A stretch of 58,039 nt of DNA from Clostridia bacterium. GTDB lineage: Bacteria > Bacillota > Clostridia > Lachnospirales > Lachnospiraceae. The stretch is taken from the NCBI GenBank assembly GCA_910574835.1, contig CAJTDE010000030.1, positions 1 through 58,039 of the forward strand. The letters run 5' to 3'. How positions within the stretch are numbered: the first letter of the stretch is position 1; each line of letters starts with the position of its first letter. Below, one piece after another: positions 6,990 through 15,872 of the stretch. Below the pieces are notes generated by a model that saw nothing but the letters and a program-made list of their open reading frames with translations, did not search any database and had not been told where the DNA came from. The position numbers and the translations under genes are program-made.

Positions 6990-9893
6990 CTAATCCTCTC
7001 CAAAGCTTTTTCTCCCAAGCCGCACTTCTTCCATGAACTTCGCCAGCTCTTCCGGAAGATTTTCCAATAAATACTGCTTGCTTCCGGTATATTGGGAAAG
7101 AAAGCTGTCCCGAATCTCGGCACTTACATTCCGCACTTCTTCCAAAAGGCCCTGTGCTGACATCCGCTTTGCTCCCTGACCCAGAATAATCACCTGCTCC
7201 AGAGCGTCCGAGGTAGCCACTGTCACCTCATACTGCCGTCCAAGCTCGTGAGCCGTTTTCTCTATATACTGATCCGCTGTCTCCGCCTCCTTGGTATAGA
7301 CTACATGGATATTGTGATATCGGGAAACAGATCCCTTGCTCCCCTCCACCCGGTAAGCGTCAAAGACCAGAATCACCGTGTTTTTCCGGTAGCCCTGGAG
7401 GTTACAGAGAATGTCCGCCAGCTTCCCTCTGGCCGCCTCCAGATTTACCTCCGCAAGCTCTTTTAAATCCTCCCAGGAAAATATGATATTGTATCCGTCC
7501 ACCAGAAGATATTCCTTCTGCGGCTTCTTAGGCGCGGATTTTCGTACCGGCTGATAGTCCTCTTCCCTGTGAAAGCTCCGCTCCACTCGGCCCACGCCCT
7601 GGCGGTCTCTGCGGATAGGTCCATAGGTACGTACAAAAATCTCTTCCAATTCTTTTGGGTCCGCAAAATCCCGGGAGGCCGCACTCTGTCTGGCAAATGC
7701 CTGTCCGACTGCGGAACGGTTCGCCGTCTTTCGCACACTTTCCATATGCATATAGTCCGGCACCTGATTCCAGGGAACGTAGAAGCCGGCTCCATGAGCG
7801 CAGAAAATCGATCCTGTGGGATTTTCCGCATCTTGTTCCGGATCATAGCCTGAGGCTGCAATCACTTCCGAAGCATTGTGACAGGGTCCATAGCCTCCCG
7901 GCGCACAGAACAGGCGGCCTGTCCCTTTGGTGTAGGCGTAGACCTGTTTTTGGTAGTCCCCCATAGCCGATACTGGAGCCTTACCCGTGAGAATGACCAT
8001 TTCCTCTATTCGCCTGTTTTTTTCGGGCATATAGGTATACCCGGAGGGTGTTTCCTCTATTCGCCCATCTTTTCCGGGCATATAGGTATACCCGGAGGGT
8101 GTTTCCTCTATTCGCCCATCTTTTCCGGGCATATAGGTATACCCGGAGGGTGTTTCCTCTATTTGCTCTCTTTTTGTTTCCGCTTTCTGCACTGATTCCG
8201 AGAAAGTTCCCGACATTTTCTGAATGTCTGCCATAGCCCTTCCCACCTTATCCCGGGGAAGCTCCAGGCGAAATTCATAAAACGGCTCCAGAAGCACACA
8301 CTTTGCCTGGCAAAGCCCCTGGCGGACCGCCCGGTAGGTGGCCTGGCGGAAATCTCCGCCCTCCGTATGCTTCAGATGGGCCTTTCCTGCTGCCAGTGTG
8401 ATTTTCACATCCGTAAGCTCCGCTCCCACCAGCACCCCCGGATGCTTCCGCTCTGCCAGATGGGTAAGGATAAGACGCTGCCAGTTCCGATCCAATACAT
8501 CCTCACTGCAACTGGTGTCAAGAACTACGCCGCTCCCCGGCTCTCCGGGTTCCATAAGAAGATGCACCTCCGCATAGTGGCGTAAAGGTTCAAAATGGCC
8601 CACTCCCTCCACAGCAGAAGCAATTGTTTCTTTATATATGATACTGCCGGGTCCAAATTCCACATTCTCCCCAAAGCGTTCCAAAATCAGGCTCTTTAAA
8701 ATCTCAAGCTGAACCGCTCCCATAACCTGCACATGAATCTCTCCAAGCGTATCCTTCCACACCACATGCAGCTCCGGAAGCTCCTCCTCCAGTCTGCGAA
8801 GCTTTGCAAGCATCCCATGAACATCGCAGCCGGAAGGCAGAAGAAGCTGATAGGTCAAGACCGGCTCCAGAAAAGGATCGGCCGCCCGTTTCTCAAAGCC
8901 CAGACCGTCGCCGACCCTTGTCTGTGTAAGACCTGTCAGCGCACAGATCATTCCGGCCGGAGCTTCCGGGATTGTCCGAAAACCCTCACCGGAATAAAGG
9001 CGGATCTGATCCACCTTTTCCTCCCATGCCTCTTCTTCCCGGCTTCCCGCAAGAAGCGCTTTGACCTTCAGGCTTCCTCCGGTGATCTTAAGATGGGTCA
9101 GCCGGTTTCCCTGTGCATCCCGGCTGATCTTATATACCCTGGCTCCAAATTCCGCAGGATATTTTTGATTTGAGCCAAAGCGCTCCAGTCCCCCAAGCAG
9201 TTCCTCCACACCCTCCGCGCGGAGAGCCGAACCAAAATAGCAGGGAAATACGGCCCTTTCCCCAATCTCCTTCCTGATCTGTCCGTCCTCAAGGCATCCC
9301 TGCTCCAGATATGCGTCCAGAAGGCTCTCCTTGCACACGGCCAAATCCTCCCAAAGAGCATCCGCCCCTCTGTCCGGGGAAAAATCCACGCACCGATCAT
9401 CCAGCTTTTCCTTTAATTCCTGTAAAAGCCTCTCCCGGTCTGTCCCCGGCTGATCCATTTTGTTGGCAAAAAGAAATACCGGCACCCGGTAACGCGCAAG
9501 GAGCTGCCATAAGGTCCGTACATGTCCCTGCACCCCGTCGGCTCCGCTGATAATCAGCACCGCGCAGTCAAGAACCTGCAAGGTCCGCTCCATCTCTGCG
9601 GAAAAATCCACGTGTCCCGGCGTGTCAAGAAGGGTGACCTCCCGATCACCGAGCGTCAGCCTGGCCTGCTTGGAAAAGATGGTAATGCCTCTCTGCCGCT
9701 CCAGCTCATAGGTGTCGAGGCAGGCGGTTCCGTGATCTACTCTCCCCATGCTTCGGATGCTGCCGCATTGGTAGAGCATGGCCTCCGCAAGCGTTGTCTT
9801 GCCGGCGTCAACATGGGCTAGGAGACCTACGGTCATATATTTTGGATGCTTTCCAATCAAGCTGTTCTCTCTGTTTTTAGATATATCTTCCAT
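6990..9893 (-). CDS. TetM/EF-G-like ribosomal GTPase fused to Rae1/YacP NYN domain
   Basis: A 967-residue fusion. Residues 20-575 resemble TetM-type ribosome-protection factors: G1 AHVDAGKT (26-33), RGIT (68-71), DTPGH (90-94), NKMD (144-147), then EF-G-like domains II-IV. Residues about 576-632 are a 17-residue tandem repeat (ETPSGYTYMPGK unit) inserted within the domain V region, since GKAPVSAMGDYQKQ after it fits the next domain V strand. Residues 793-935 match the NYN nuclease Rae1/YacP: LLVDGYN, VFDA (843-846), ETAD (871-874), ATSD and GQGAKRMSA. Rae1 is a ribosome A-site endoribonuclease in Bacillus. The protein may act on ribosomes in two ways; tetracycline resistance should not be assumed. 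AAAGGG precedes the ATG. Confidence 0.9.
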   Translation of the reverse strand: MEDISKNRENSLIGKHPKYMTVGLLAHVDAGKTTLAEAMLYQCGSIRSMGRVDHGTACLDTYELERQRGITIFSKQARLTLGDREVTLLDTPGHVDFSAEMERTLQVLDCAVLIISGADGVQGHVRTLWQLLARYRVPVFLFANKMDQPGTDRERLLQELKEKLDDRCVDFSPDRGADALWEDLAVCKESLLDAYLEQGCLEDGQIRKEIGERAVFPCYFGSALRAEGVEELLGGLERFGSNQKYPAEFGARVYKISRDAQGNRLTHLKITGGSLKVKALLAGSREEEAWEEKVDQIRLYSGEGFRTIPEAPAGMICALTGLTQTRVGDGLGFEKRAADPFLEPVLTYQLLLPSGCDVHGMLAKLRRLEEELPELHVVWKDTLGEIHVQVMGAVQLEILKSLILERFGENVEFGPGSIIYKETIASAVEGVGHFEPLRHYAEVHLLMEPGEPGSGVVLDTSCSEDVLDRNWQRLILTHLAERKHPGVLVGAELTDVKITLAAGKAHLKHTEGGDFRQATYRAVRQGLCQAKCVLLEPFYEFRLELPRDKVGRAMADIQKMSGTFSESVQKAETKREQIEETPSGYTYMPGKDGRIEETPSGYTYMPGKDGRIEETPSGYTYMPEKNRRIEEMVILTGKAPVSAMGDYQKQVYAYTKGTGRLFCAPGGYGPCHNASEVIAASGYDPEQDAENPTGSIFCAHGAGFYVPWNQVPDYMHMESVRKTANRSAVGQAFARQSAASRDFADPKELEEIFVRTYGPIRRDRQGVGRVERSFHREEDYQPVRKSAPKKPQKEYLLVDGYNIIFSWEDLKELAEVNLEAARGKLADILCNLQGYRKNTVILVFDAYRVEGSKGSVSRYHNIHVVYTKEAETADQYIEKTAHELGRQYEVTVATSDALEQVIILGQGAKRMSAQGLLEEVRNVSAEIRDSFLSQYTGSKQYLLENLPEELAKFMEEVRLGRKSFGED
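8001..8160 (-). repeat. In-frame 51-bp tandem repeat inside the GTPase-NYN gene
   Basis: Three full 51-bp units start at 8001, 8052 and 8103, with a fourth partial copy from 8154. Each encodes 17 residues around ETPSGYTYMP. The last two full units are nearly identical; the first differs in its spacer. The unit is related to the intergenic array at 35041-35212: both contain GGGTATACC, an ATGCCC..ATGGGC dyad and GGAAACACCCT. Confidence 0.9.
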
Positions 9894-9912
9894 AGAAAAT
9901 AGCCCTTTCTAA

Positions 9913-9941
9913 TCTATACTGACTATTCTTTCATTATCCAA
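9913..9941 (-). promoter_or_regulatory. Candidate sigma-A promoter for the GTPase-NYN gene
   Basis: TTGGAT (9941-9936) and TATAGA (9918-9913) on the minus strand are separated by 17 bp, close to the start codon at 9893. Confidence 0.4.
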
Positions 9942-10078
9942 TTACTATCATACCATCTAAACCACAAAATTTCACGCCCTTTATCCACATTTTCCATTTT
10001 ACGTTATCTTTCACCGCATTTTGATTCTACGCCTGTCATCTACCCCTTTGCGGACTTGATGTTTATATATTTTATAGA

Positions 10079-10795
10079 TTACGCCTTAATATCCAAAGAC
10101 GGCCTTGGCTTTAATGCTAATTCGCTGCTGCCTTTTACAATGCGGTTTTCTACATCTTCACGAGTAATGCTGCGTACAATGTTTGTGTCAAATGGCTGTC
10201 CAAGCTGCCAGTTGGGGTTTGCTTCTTTTACAGCTTCGTAAAATGCTTTTGTATACATTCGCTCATATTGTCCAAGTGTCCATGTGCCGCTTAATCTATC
10301 TGACTTGTCAACGCTTAACTGATAGCGCGTAAAAACCTCAGTACGTTTTGTTGTATCGCCATTGGCGACTCCATTTTCTTGTATGAAATGGCGCATTGTT
10401 TCGTCAAACATATCCTGCCGGGCAGTTTCCGGAACATCTATTATTTTATGGAACTCAGACGGGTCTTTTCCCGTAATATCCATTCCCGCTACACCATAGG
10501 GATTTACGAAATCACCATCCTCATCCAAAAGTCCCATATAATTGCGGATAAATGTTTCTTCATCTGCTTCAAGCGGGTTTTTCAAGATAAAATCAAGATC
10601 ATCATATTTTTGCCCAAGCATTTGCTTAAGCATTTTCAGTTTTTGCAAATCCTGTTCAGCCTTTGCTTCCGCAGCGGACTTGGTTTCTTTTCCGTTGGAA
10701 TGTCCTTCGTCATACATTGCTTTAGCACGTTTGTATCGTTCGCTGTTTGTGTTAATTGCACCTATGTAAGGTTTATAACCTACAGTCATTGACAT
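10079..10795 (-). CDS. Hypothetical protein, 238 aa
   Basis: Not recognised. Soluble, acidic/charged protein without signal peptide or membrane segment. Residues about 15-70 are Lys/Glu/Ala rich and probably coiled coil (AAEAKAEQDLQKLKMLKQML). The C-terminal half contains the aromatic stretch RLSGTWTLGQYERMYTKAFY. The start at 10795 is chosen because GGGAGG sits 8 nt before it. It is divergent from the small gene at 11058 and followed by about 180 bp of non-coding sequence before the GTPase-NYN gene. Confidence 0.65.
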   Translation of the reverse strand: MSMTVGYKPYIGAINTNSERYKRAKAMYDEGHSNGKETKSAAEAKAEQDLQKLKMLKQMLGQKYDDLDFILKNPLEADEETFIRNYMGLLDEDGDFVNPYGVAGMDITGKDPSEFHKIIDVPETARQDMFDETMRHFIQENGVANGDTTKRTEVFTRYQLSVDKSDRLSGTWTLGQYERMYTKAFYEAVKEANPNWQLGQPFDTNIVRSITREDVENRIVKGSSELALKPRPSLDIKA

Positions 10796-11057
10796 AACGT
10801 AATCCTCCCTAAATATAAATTCTTTTTGACTATACACTTTATTTTTACATCGACAGTTTAGCAGGATTTTTTAAGGAAGCTTGAGAATTTTTATATCCAT
10901 AGCCGGTATGATAAGAAACACCTTTGCATGCAAGCTACCTTTCATTTTTTCGTTTGGATAAAAGTATAAAAATCATATACTTTACACCATTCCTATATTC
11001 TGTTATATTAATAATGTAACAGCCTTATATACCACAGTATAGAAAGCAGGTGATTGT

Positions 11058-11249
11058 ATGCCGAATGGTCTTGAAATTACTAAAGCTGCCATAGATGATT
11101 TTAAAGACATTCAGGAGTATATGATTTTAGCCAAAGAAGAGCACGCAGAAAAAACATATGCCAAATTGAAAAAGAAGTATCTTTCTTTAAAAGCTATTTT
11201 GAATGTAGCCGGTGTAAATCTGACAGATATTGATGAAATCAAAGAATAG
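11058..11249 (+). CDS. Small hypothetical protein, 63 aa
   Basis: A short, mostly helical, charged protein with no cysteine, signal peptide or membrane segment; family not recognised. It is supported as a real gene by an AGCAGGTG site 6 nt before the ATG, ordinary codon use and a strong terminator 12 bp after the stop, which makes it a stand-alone transcript. It could be a small regulatory or structural protein; nothing in the sequence decides this. Confidence 0.7.
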   Translation: MPNGLEITKAAIDDFKDIQEYMILAKEEHAEKTYAKLKKKYLSLKAILNVAGVNLTDIDEIKE

Positions 11250-11260
11250 AACTATCTAGT

Positions 11261-11292
11261 AGGAGAGCTGTGGCATTTAGCTCTCCTTTTTT
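11261..11292 (+). terminator. Rho-independent terminator after the 63-aa gene
   Basis: AGGAGAGCT (11261-11269) pairs with AGCTCTCCT (11279-11287), followed by a T6 run. Confidence 0.85.
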
Positions 11293-11347
11293 GCGCTGCT
11301 TTTCGAGCCTGCACGAAACCAGGCAGGGCAGGTATATGATTTTATAT

Positions 11348-11376
11348 TTGACTGTCCTTTCGTTTTTGTGTAAAAT
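11348..11376 (+). promoter_or_regulatory. Sigma-A promoter for the alcohol dehydrogenase
   Basis: TTGACT (11348-11353), 17-bp spacer, TAAAAT (11371-11376), about 85 nt before the start codon. Confidence 0.7.
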
Positions 11377-11461
11377 AGACCCGATAACCGGGCTTCACTG
11401 CTTTAGCAAAGCAAAATTTCCCCGGTGCCCTCAATGAACCCACAGAAAGAAGGATGATTCC

Positions 11462-12676
11462 ATGAACCAGGTCAGAAAAATCTACTGCCGGGCCTTCCAG
11501 ACTGTTTTCAAAATTGCCCTGCCCGTTCTTCCCTATAGGAAGCCCAAGCTGGCAGGCAGCGTCAAGGCCCTTCCTGAAATCATAGAAAAAAACAATTGCA
11601 GCCGCGTCCTTATCATCACCGATCCAGGCATCCAAAAGCTCCGGCTCACCGCCCGTCTGGAGCGTGCGCTGAAAGATGCCGGTATGTTCTACCGCATCTA
11701 CGGCAAAACCTGCGCCAACCCTACTACGGACAACGTATACGAGGCTCTTGAGCTTTACCAAGAAAATGCCTGCGACGCCATCATCGGCTTCGGCGGCGGG
11801 TCCAGTATGGACTGTGCCAAGGCCGTAGGCGCCCGGGTCGTAAAGCCAAACCAGTCTCTGGCAAAGATGAAGGGCATCTTAAAGGTACATAAACGTCTTC
11901 CTCTTCTCATCGCTGTTCCCACCACGGCCGGAACCGGAAGCGAAACCACCCTGGCCGCCGTGATCACGGACGCACAGACACGGCATAAGTACGCCATCAA
12001 TGATTTTCCGCTGATCCCCCGGTATGCCGTGCTGGACCCCAAGGTAACGGTAAGCCTGCCGCCCTTTATCACCGCCACTACGGGCCTGGATGCTCTCACC
12101 CATGCTGTGGAGGCTTACATCGGCCGCTCCACCATGCCGGATACCCGGCGGGATGCCAAAAAAGCCGTTCGGCTGATTTTTGAAAATCTCGACGACGCCT
12201 ATACGGACGGCCAGAACATCGAGGCACGGAAAAACATGCTCAAAGCCTCCTTCTACGCAGGCTGCGCATTTACCAAATCTTATGTAGGCTATGTCCATGC
12301 AGTAGCCCACTCCTTAGGCGGCGAGTACAATGTCCCCCACGGACTGGCCAACGCGATACTTCTTCCGACGGTATTGGAGCATTACGGCCCGGCTATTTAT
12401 AAAAAGCTTCATAAGCTTGCCGTAGAAGCACACCTGGCAGACGAAAAAACGCCCCGCAAGGAAGCGGCCGAAACCTTTATACAGGCTATTCGTGATATGA
12501 AACAGCGGTTCGGTATCGGAGACACCATTCCGGAGATCCGGGAAGAAGATATTCCCAAGCTCACCCACTACGCGGACAAAGAAGCCAATCCCCTCTATCC
12601 GGTGCCCGTTCTGATGAACGCAGCGGAGCTTGAAGTGTTCTATAGAAGTCTTATGGAACCTTCCGCATCTTCCTAA
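11462..12676 (+). CDS. Iron-containing (group III) alcohol dehydrogenase
   Basis: A 404-residue NAD(P)-dependent dehydrogenase of the iron-containing ADH family, cytoplasmic. GGGSSMD (111-117) binds the dinucleotide phosphate, TTAGTGSE (154-161) is a family block, and the metal ligands are visible as D210, H214, H279 or H283, and H293 (GLDALTHAVEAY, HAVAHSLGG, PHGLAN). The first 30 residues are longer and more basic than in many members. A weak AAGAAGGATG element precedes the ATG. An aldehyde dehydrogenase follows after 122 bp, so the two probably interconvert an alcohol, aldehyde and acid. The substrate cannot be read from sequence. Confidence 0.92.
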   Translation: MNQVRKIYCRAFQTVFKIALPVLPYRKPKLAGSVKALPEIIEKNNCSRVLIITDPGIQKLRLTARLERALKDAGMFYRIYGKTCANPTTDNVYEALELYQENACDAIIGFGGGSSMDCAKAVGARVVKPNQSLAKMKGILKVHKRLPLLIAVPTTAGTGSETTLAAVITDAQTRHKYAINDFPLIPRYAVLDPKVTVSLPPFITATTGLDALTHAVEAYIGRSTMPDTRRDAKKAVRLIFENLDDAYTDGQNIEARKNMLKASFYAGCAFTKSYVGYVHAVAHSLGGEYNVPHGLANAILLPTVLEHYGPAIYKKLHKLAVEAHLADEKTPRKEAAETFIQAIRDMKQRFGIGDTIPEIREEDIPKLTHYADKEANPLYPVPVLMNAAELEVFYRSLMEPSASS

Positions 12677-12798
12677 GATGCCAGCCTGCACCTTACCGGA
12701 CAAGATCGCCCGTTCCAAAGGGATATAATATTATTTTTGTTAGTATGGACAAGATCGGAAAGCCTATCGGAAAAGATCGTATAAAGGAGAGCACCTCA

Positions 12799-14178
12799 AT
12801 GAATGAAACGGAAATCAAACAGCTTGTAGCCCGCCAGAGGGAGTACTTTTTATCCGGCGCAACCCTGTCCCTGCCGGTCCGTCTGGAAGCTTTAAAAAAA
12901 CTGAAAAGTGCCATCAAGCGTCATGAAACCCAAATTCACCGGGCCATAGAAGCTGATCTGGGAAAAAGCAGCTTCGAAAGCTACATGTGTGAAACCGGCC
13001 TTACCTTAAGCGAAATTACTTACATGGAACGTCACCTTCGTTCTTTCGCCCGGGAAAAACGGGTTCATACCCCTCTGGCTCAATTCCACTCCCGAAGCTT
13101 CAAAAAGCCCTGTCCCTACGGCGTAGTTCTCATTATGAGTCCGTGGAACTACCCGTTTCTGCTGACCATAGAACCCTTAGCAGATGCCCTGGCCACAGGA
13201 AATACGGTGATTCTAAAACCCAGCGCCTACTCCCCTCACACCAGCGAAGTCATCCGTTCCCTGATAGAAGAATGTTTTGAGCCCTCCCTCGCCGCGGTAG
13301 TTACCGGAGGCCGGGCGGAAAATACCTGCCTGTTAAATGAGCATTTCGATTACATTTTCTTCACCGGAAGCCAGTCCGTGGGACGCCAGGTGATGAAAAA
13401 GGCGGCGGAGCATCTCACCCCGGTCACCCTGGAGCTTGGAGGCAAAAGTCCCTGTATCGTAGAAAAAACCGCCAACTTAAAGCTGGCGGCAAAACGCATC
13501 GTATTCGGAAAATATTTAAACTGCGGACAGACCTGCGTGGCTCCCGACTATATCTTGTGCGATTCCTCTATCCGGGAACCTCTTATCGCCGAGCTGAAAA
13601 AGCAGATTGAAAAGCAGTACGGACAGGCTCCTCTGTCCAATACGCAATATGGAAAGATCATCAATGAAAAGCATTTTCAGCGCGTATGCGGACTGATTGA
13701 TCCTGCAAAGGTGATCCACGGCGGAAGCTCTGACCCCAAAACGCTCAAAATTGAGCCGACGATTTTAAACAATATCACCTGGGAGGACGCCTGTATGAAG
13801 GAGGAGATTTTCGGTCCCATTCTGCCCGTTCTTACCTATGACTCTTTGGAGGACGCCATACAAACCGTCAATTCCAAAGCTCACCCGCTGGCTCTCTATC
13901 TCTTTACCTCCGACAAAAGCGCGGCCCGGAAGATTACCTCACGCTGCGGCTTCGGCGGCGGCTGTATCAATGACACCATCATCCACCTTGCCACAAGCGA
14001 GATGGGTTTCGGCGGTTTCGGTGAGAGCGGCATGGGTTCCTACCACGGCAAGGACGGCTTTGACACCTTTTCCCACTATAAGAGTATTGTGGACAAGAAA
14101 ACCTGGTTGGATCTGCCGATGCGGTATCAGCCCTACCGAGAGCTTTACGGAAAAATGATACGCATGTTTCTGAAATAG
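12799..14178 (+). CDS. Aldehyde dehydrogenase, class 3-like
   Basis: A 459-residue NAD(P)-dependent aldehyde dehydrogenase. Catalytic set is complete: N117 in SPWNYP, K140 in ILKPS, E212 in ELGGKSP and nucleophile C246 in GQTCVAPDY. FTGS (188-191) is the cofactor loop. The short length and missing N-terminal extension fit the class 3 / fatty-aldehyde branch. Start at 12799 follows AAAGGAG at 9 nt; the frame is open 18 codons upstream without a better site. It probably shares a transcript with the alcohol dehydrogenase. Its stop is 8 bp from the convergent cotH-like gene with no visible terminator between. Confidence 0.92.
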   Translation: MNETEIKQLVARQREYFLSGATLSLPVRLEALKKLKSAIKRHETQIHRAIEADLGKSSFESYMCETGLTLSEITYMERHLRSFAREKRVHTPLAQFHSRSFKKPCPYGVVLIMSPWNYPFLLTIEPLADALATGNTVILKPSAYSPHTSEVIRSLIEECFEPSLAAVVTGGRAENTCLLNEHFDYIFFTGSQSVGRQVMKKAAEHLTPVTLELGGKSPCIVEKTANLKLAAKRIVFGKYLNCGQTCVAPDYILCDSSIREPLIAELKKQIEKQYGQAPLSNTQYGKIINEKHFQRVCGLIDPAKVIHGGSSDPKTLKIEPTILNNITWEDACMKEEIFGPILPVLTYDSLEDAIQTVNSKAHPLALYLFTSDKSAARKITSRCGFGGGCINDTIIHLATSEMGFGGFGESGMGSYHGKDGFDTFSHYKSIVDKKTWLDLPMRYQPYRELYGKMIRMFLK

Positions 14179-14186
14179 CGCCTTGA

Positions 14187-15872
14187 TTAAAAGCTCTCTA
14201 AAACCTTTAGCTCCTCTTCCATATAAGCAGGCCGTTCCTTTGCAAAGGCTTTCATTTTCTCTTCCTCCTCCAGAAGACGTTCTCTGTGCTCCCGGAGGAT
14301 TTTTGCCTGCTCTTCTGTCTGCTCACTCTCGCCTTGCGCCAATGCCTGCTGATAGATAAAAACCTCTTCCTCCCGCATAGCGGCAATCTCATCAATGACT
14401 TTACAGAAATTCTCCGGAGAAAGCGCTCCTCCTATCTGCTCTTCCGCAATCTCTGCAAACCGCTCCTTCATATCCTCTCTTTTCAGAACTGCAGCAAGCA
14501 TCGGGTAATAGCGCTTCCAATGACCGGCATCCTCCATCCCCAGGGCCTTAGACAAAGACAAATCCCACGCTGCCGAAGAATCTGTTTTGGCAATGGCCTC
14601 ATCAAAATCATACGTCAGAAATCTCCATTTTCCGTCTGCCCCTTCCTCTCCATAGGCATTTCCGTTGGAGTACCATCGATAAACCTTGTTATTATTAAAA
14701 GGCCAATCCGGATTTGCCAGATAAATCTCCATAAAATGGTATAAGAGAAAGTTTTCCACATCCACCTTTGCCGCAAACTCCCGAAATACACTGTCATCCG
14801 TAAGATCCTTTGTGGTACAGAGCGTATAAATCTCATTCCAGTCCTCAACTGCCCTCACCTCTGCCAGATCCCACGGGTCTTCCGGCTGCAGAAGTTCATC
14901 CCCCACTTCCAGCACCTGCCAGTTTCCCTGATTTTCTGTCGTTCCATAATTCTCATGAAAATAGCAGTCATCGTAAACCTCTGTCAGCCATTCAAAGCCA
15001 TAGTACTCCCCATTAATAAAAACGGCCATCGGAGCAAATTCGGTGGTGTCAGGGAAGCCTGCCTGCTGAAACAAACGCAGCCCACATTCATTTCGCATAA
15101 ATGCATTCTGATTATCATTTCCGCTGTTGCGGAGAACAAACTTTTTATAAGCGGACTGCTCCTCTGCTTCAAAAAGCTGAATATCAAAAAATTCCGCTCC
15201 ATACTCCTTGCGCGCAATCAAACGCAGGGACTTCTGTTCCAGATAGCGGGATACGCCTCCATGAACGCGCACTCCCGCAGGCTGCGAGAGAAGCTCCTCT
15301 CCATTGGGCGCAAAAATCTCCACATAGGCTTCCCTTTCGGAATCCCTTCCGCGAAAATAATAATTTGCGGGAGCCGCCGCCTCCGGTGTATCCGGATTTG
15401 CCTCCAAATATTCCCTCTTCATCCTGCCGCCCACCAAAATCCCTTTATCATCGTCATACAGATTCACCGGGTCGCTTGTAATGACGCATACTCTGGTAGA
15501 AAAACGATCTTCTACCCCTTTTCCCAGAAAATAAGTATGCGTATAAATCTCAGACGCCTCACCGGCTTCATCATAGCCTACCGCCCGAATGGTATAAGCC
15601 TCAATCTCCTCTCCGGGAACCGCCAACTCAATCGGTTCCTGATAGAGAACCGCCTCCTTAGAGGGCGTCGTATTATCCAATGTGTAATAAATCTCTGACA
15701 TATCAGGAGCTTCAAGCGTTATCCGGATATCCTCCTGATAGAACCCTGCTTCCTTGGAAAATATCATCTCATCACTGCTGTCAGCCATCTGCACATCTAA
15801 GCTTCTCATGAATCCCAACAGGCCGATAAAGCTTATGGCAAGCCAAATCCTGCGCTTTGATTCCATTTTCAT
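14187..15872 (-). CDS. CotH kinase family protein with N-terminal beta-domain
   Basis: A 561-residue protein of the CotH family, atypical protein kinases first known from spore coat. An uncleaved signal anchor lies at about 8-25. Residues 38-115 form a chitobiase-type C-terminal-like beta-sandwich (YYTLDNTTPSKEA). The CotH domain spans about 130-480, with RVHGGVSRYLEQKSLRL, KFVLRNSGNDNQ and WRFLTYDFDEA, where the DxD-type Asp residues are likely metal ligands. A Glu-rich coiled coil ends the protein. It is probably outside the membrane. Its ATG overlaps the stop of the CPBP gene by 4 bp, so the two are translationally coupled. Confidence 0.88.
   Translation of the reverse strand: MKMESKRRIWLAISFIGLLGFMRSLDVQMADSSDEMIFSKEAGFYQEDIRITLEAPDMSEIYYTLDNTTPSKEAVLYQEPIELAVPGEEIEAYTIRAVGYDEAGEASEIYTHTYFLGKGVEDRFSTRVCVITSDPVNLYDDDKGILVGGRMKREYLEANPDTPEAAAPANYYFRGRDSEREAYVEIFAPNGEELLSQPAGVRVHGGVSRYLEQKSLRLIARKEYGAEFFDIQLFEAEEQSAYKKFVLRNSGNDNQNAFMRNECGLRLFQQAGFPDTTEFAPMAVFINGEYYGFEWLTEVYDDCYFHENYGTTENQGNWQVLEVGDELLQPEDPWDLAEVRAVEDWNEIYTLCTTKDLTDDSVFREFAAKVDVENFLLYHFMEIYLANPDWPFNNNKVYRWYSNGNAYGEEGADGKWRFLTYDFDEAIAKTDSSAAWDLSLSKALGMEDAGHWKRYYPMLAAVLKREDMKERFAEIAEEQIGGALSPENFCKVIDEIAAMREEEVFIYQQALAQGESEQTEEQAKILREHRERLLEEEEKMKAFAKERPAYMEEELKVLESF

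Noticed and set aside
6990-9893. Annotation as a tetracycline-resistance gene tet(M)
   Set aside because: The protein is 967 residues with an insertion in domain V and a nuclease domain, so resemblance to TetM does not establish resistance.
14955-15698. 247-codon plus-strand frame opposite the CotH gene
   Set aside because: Antisense shadow of a clear CotH-domain gene.
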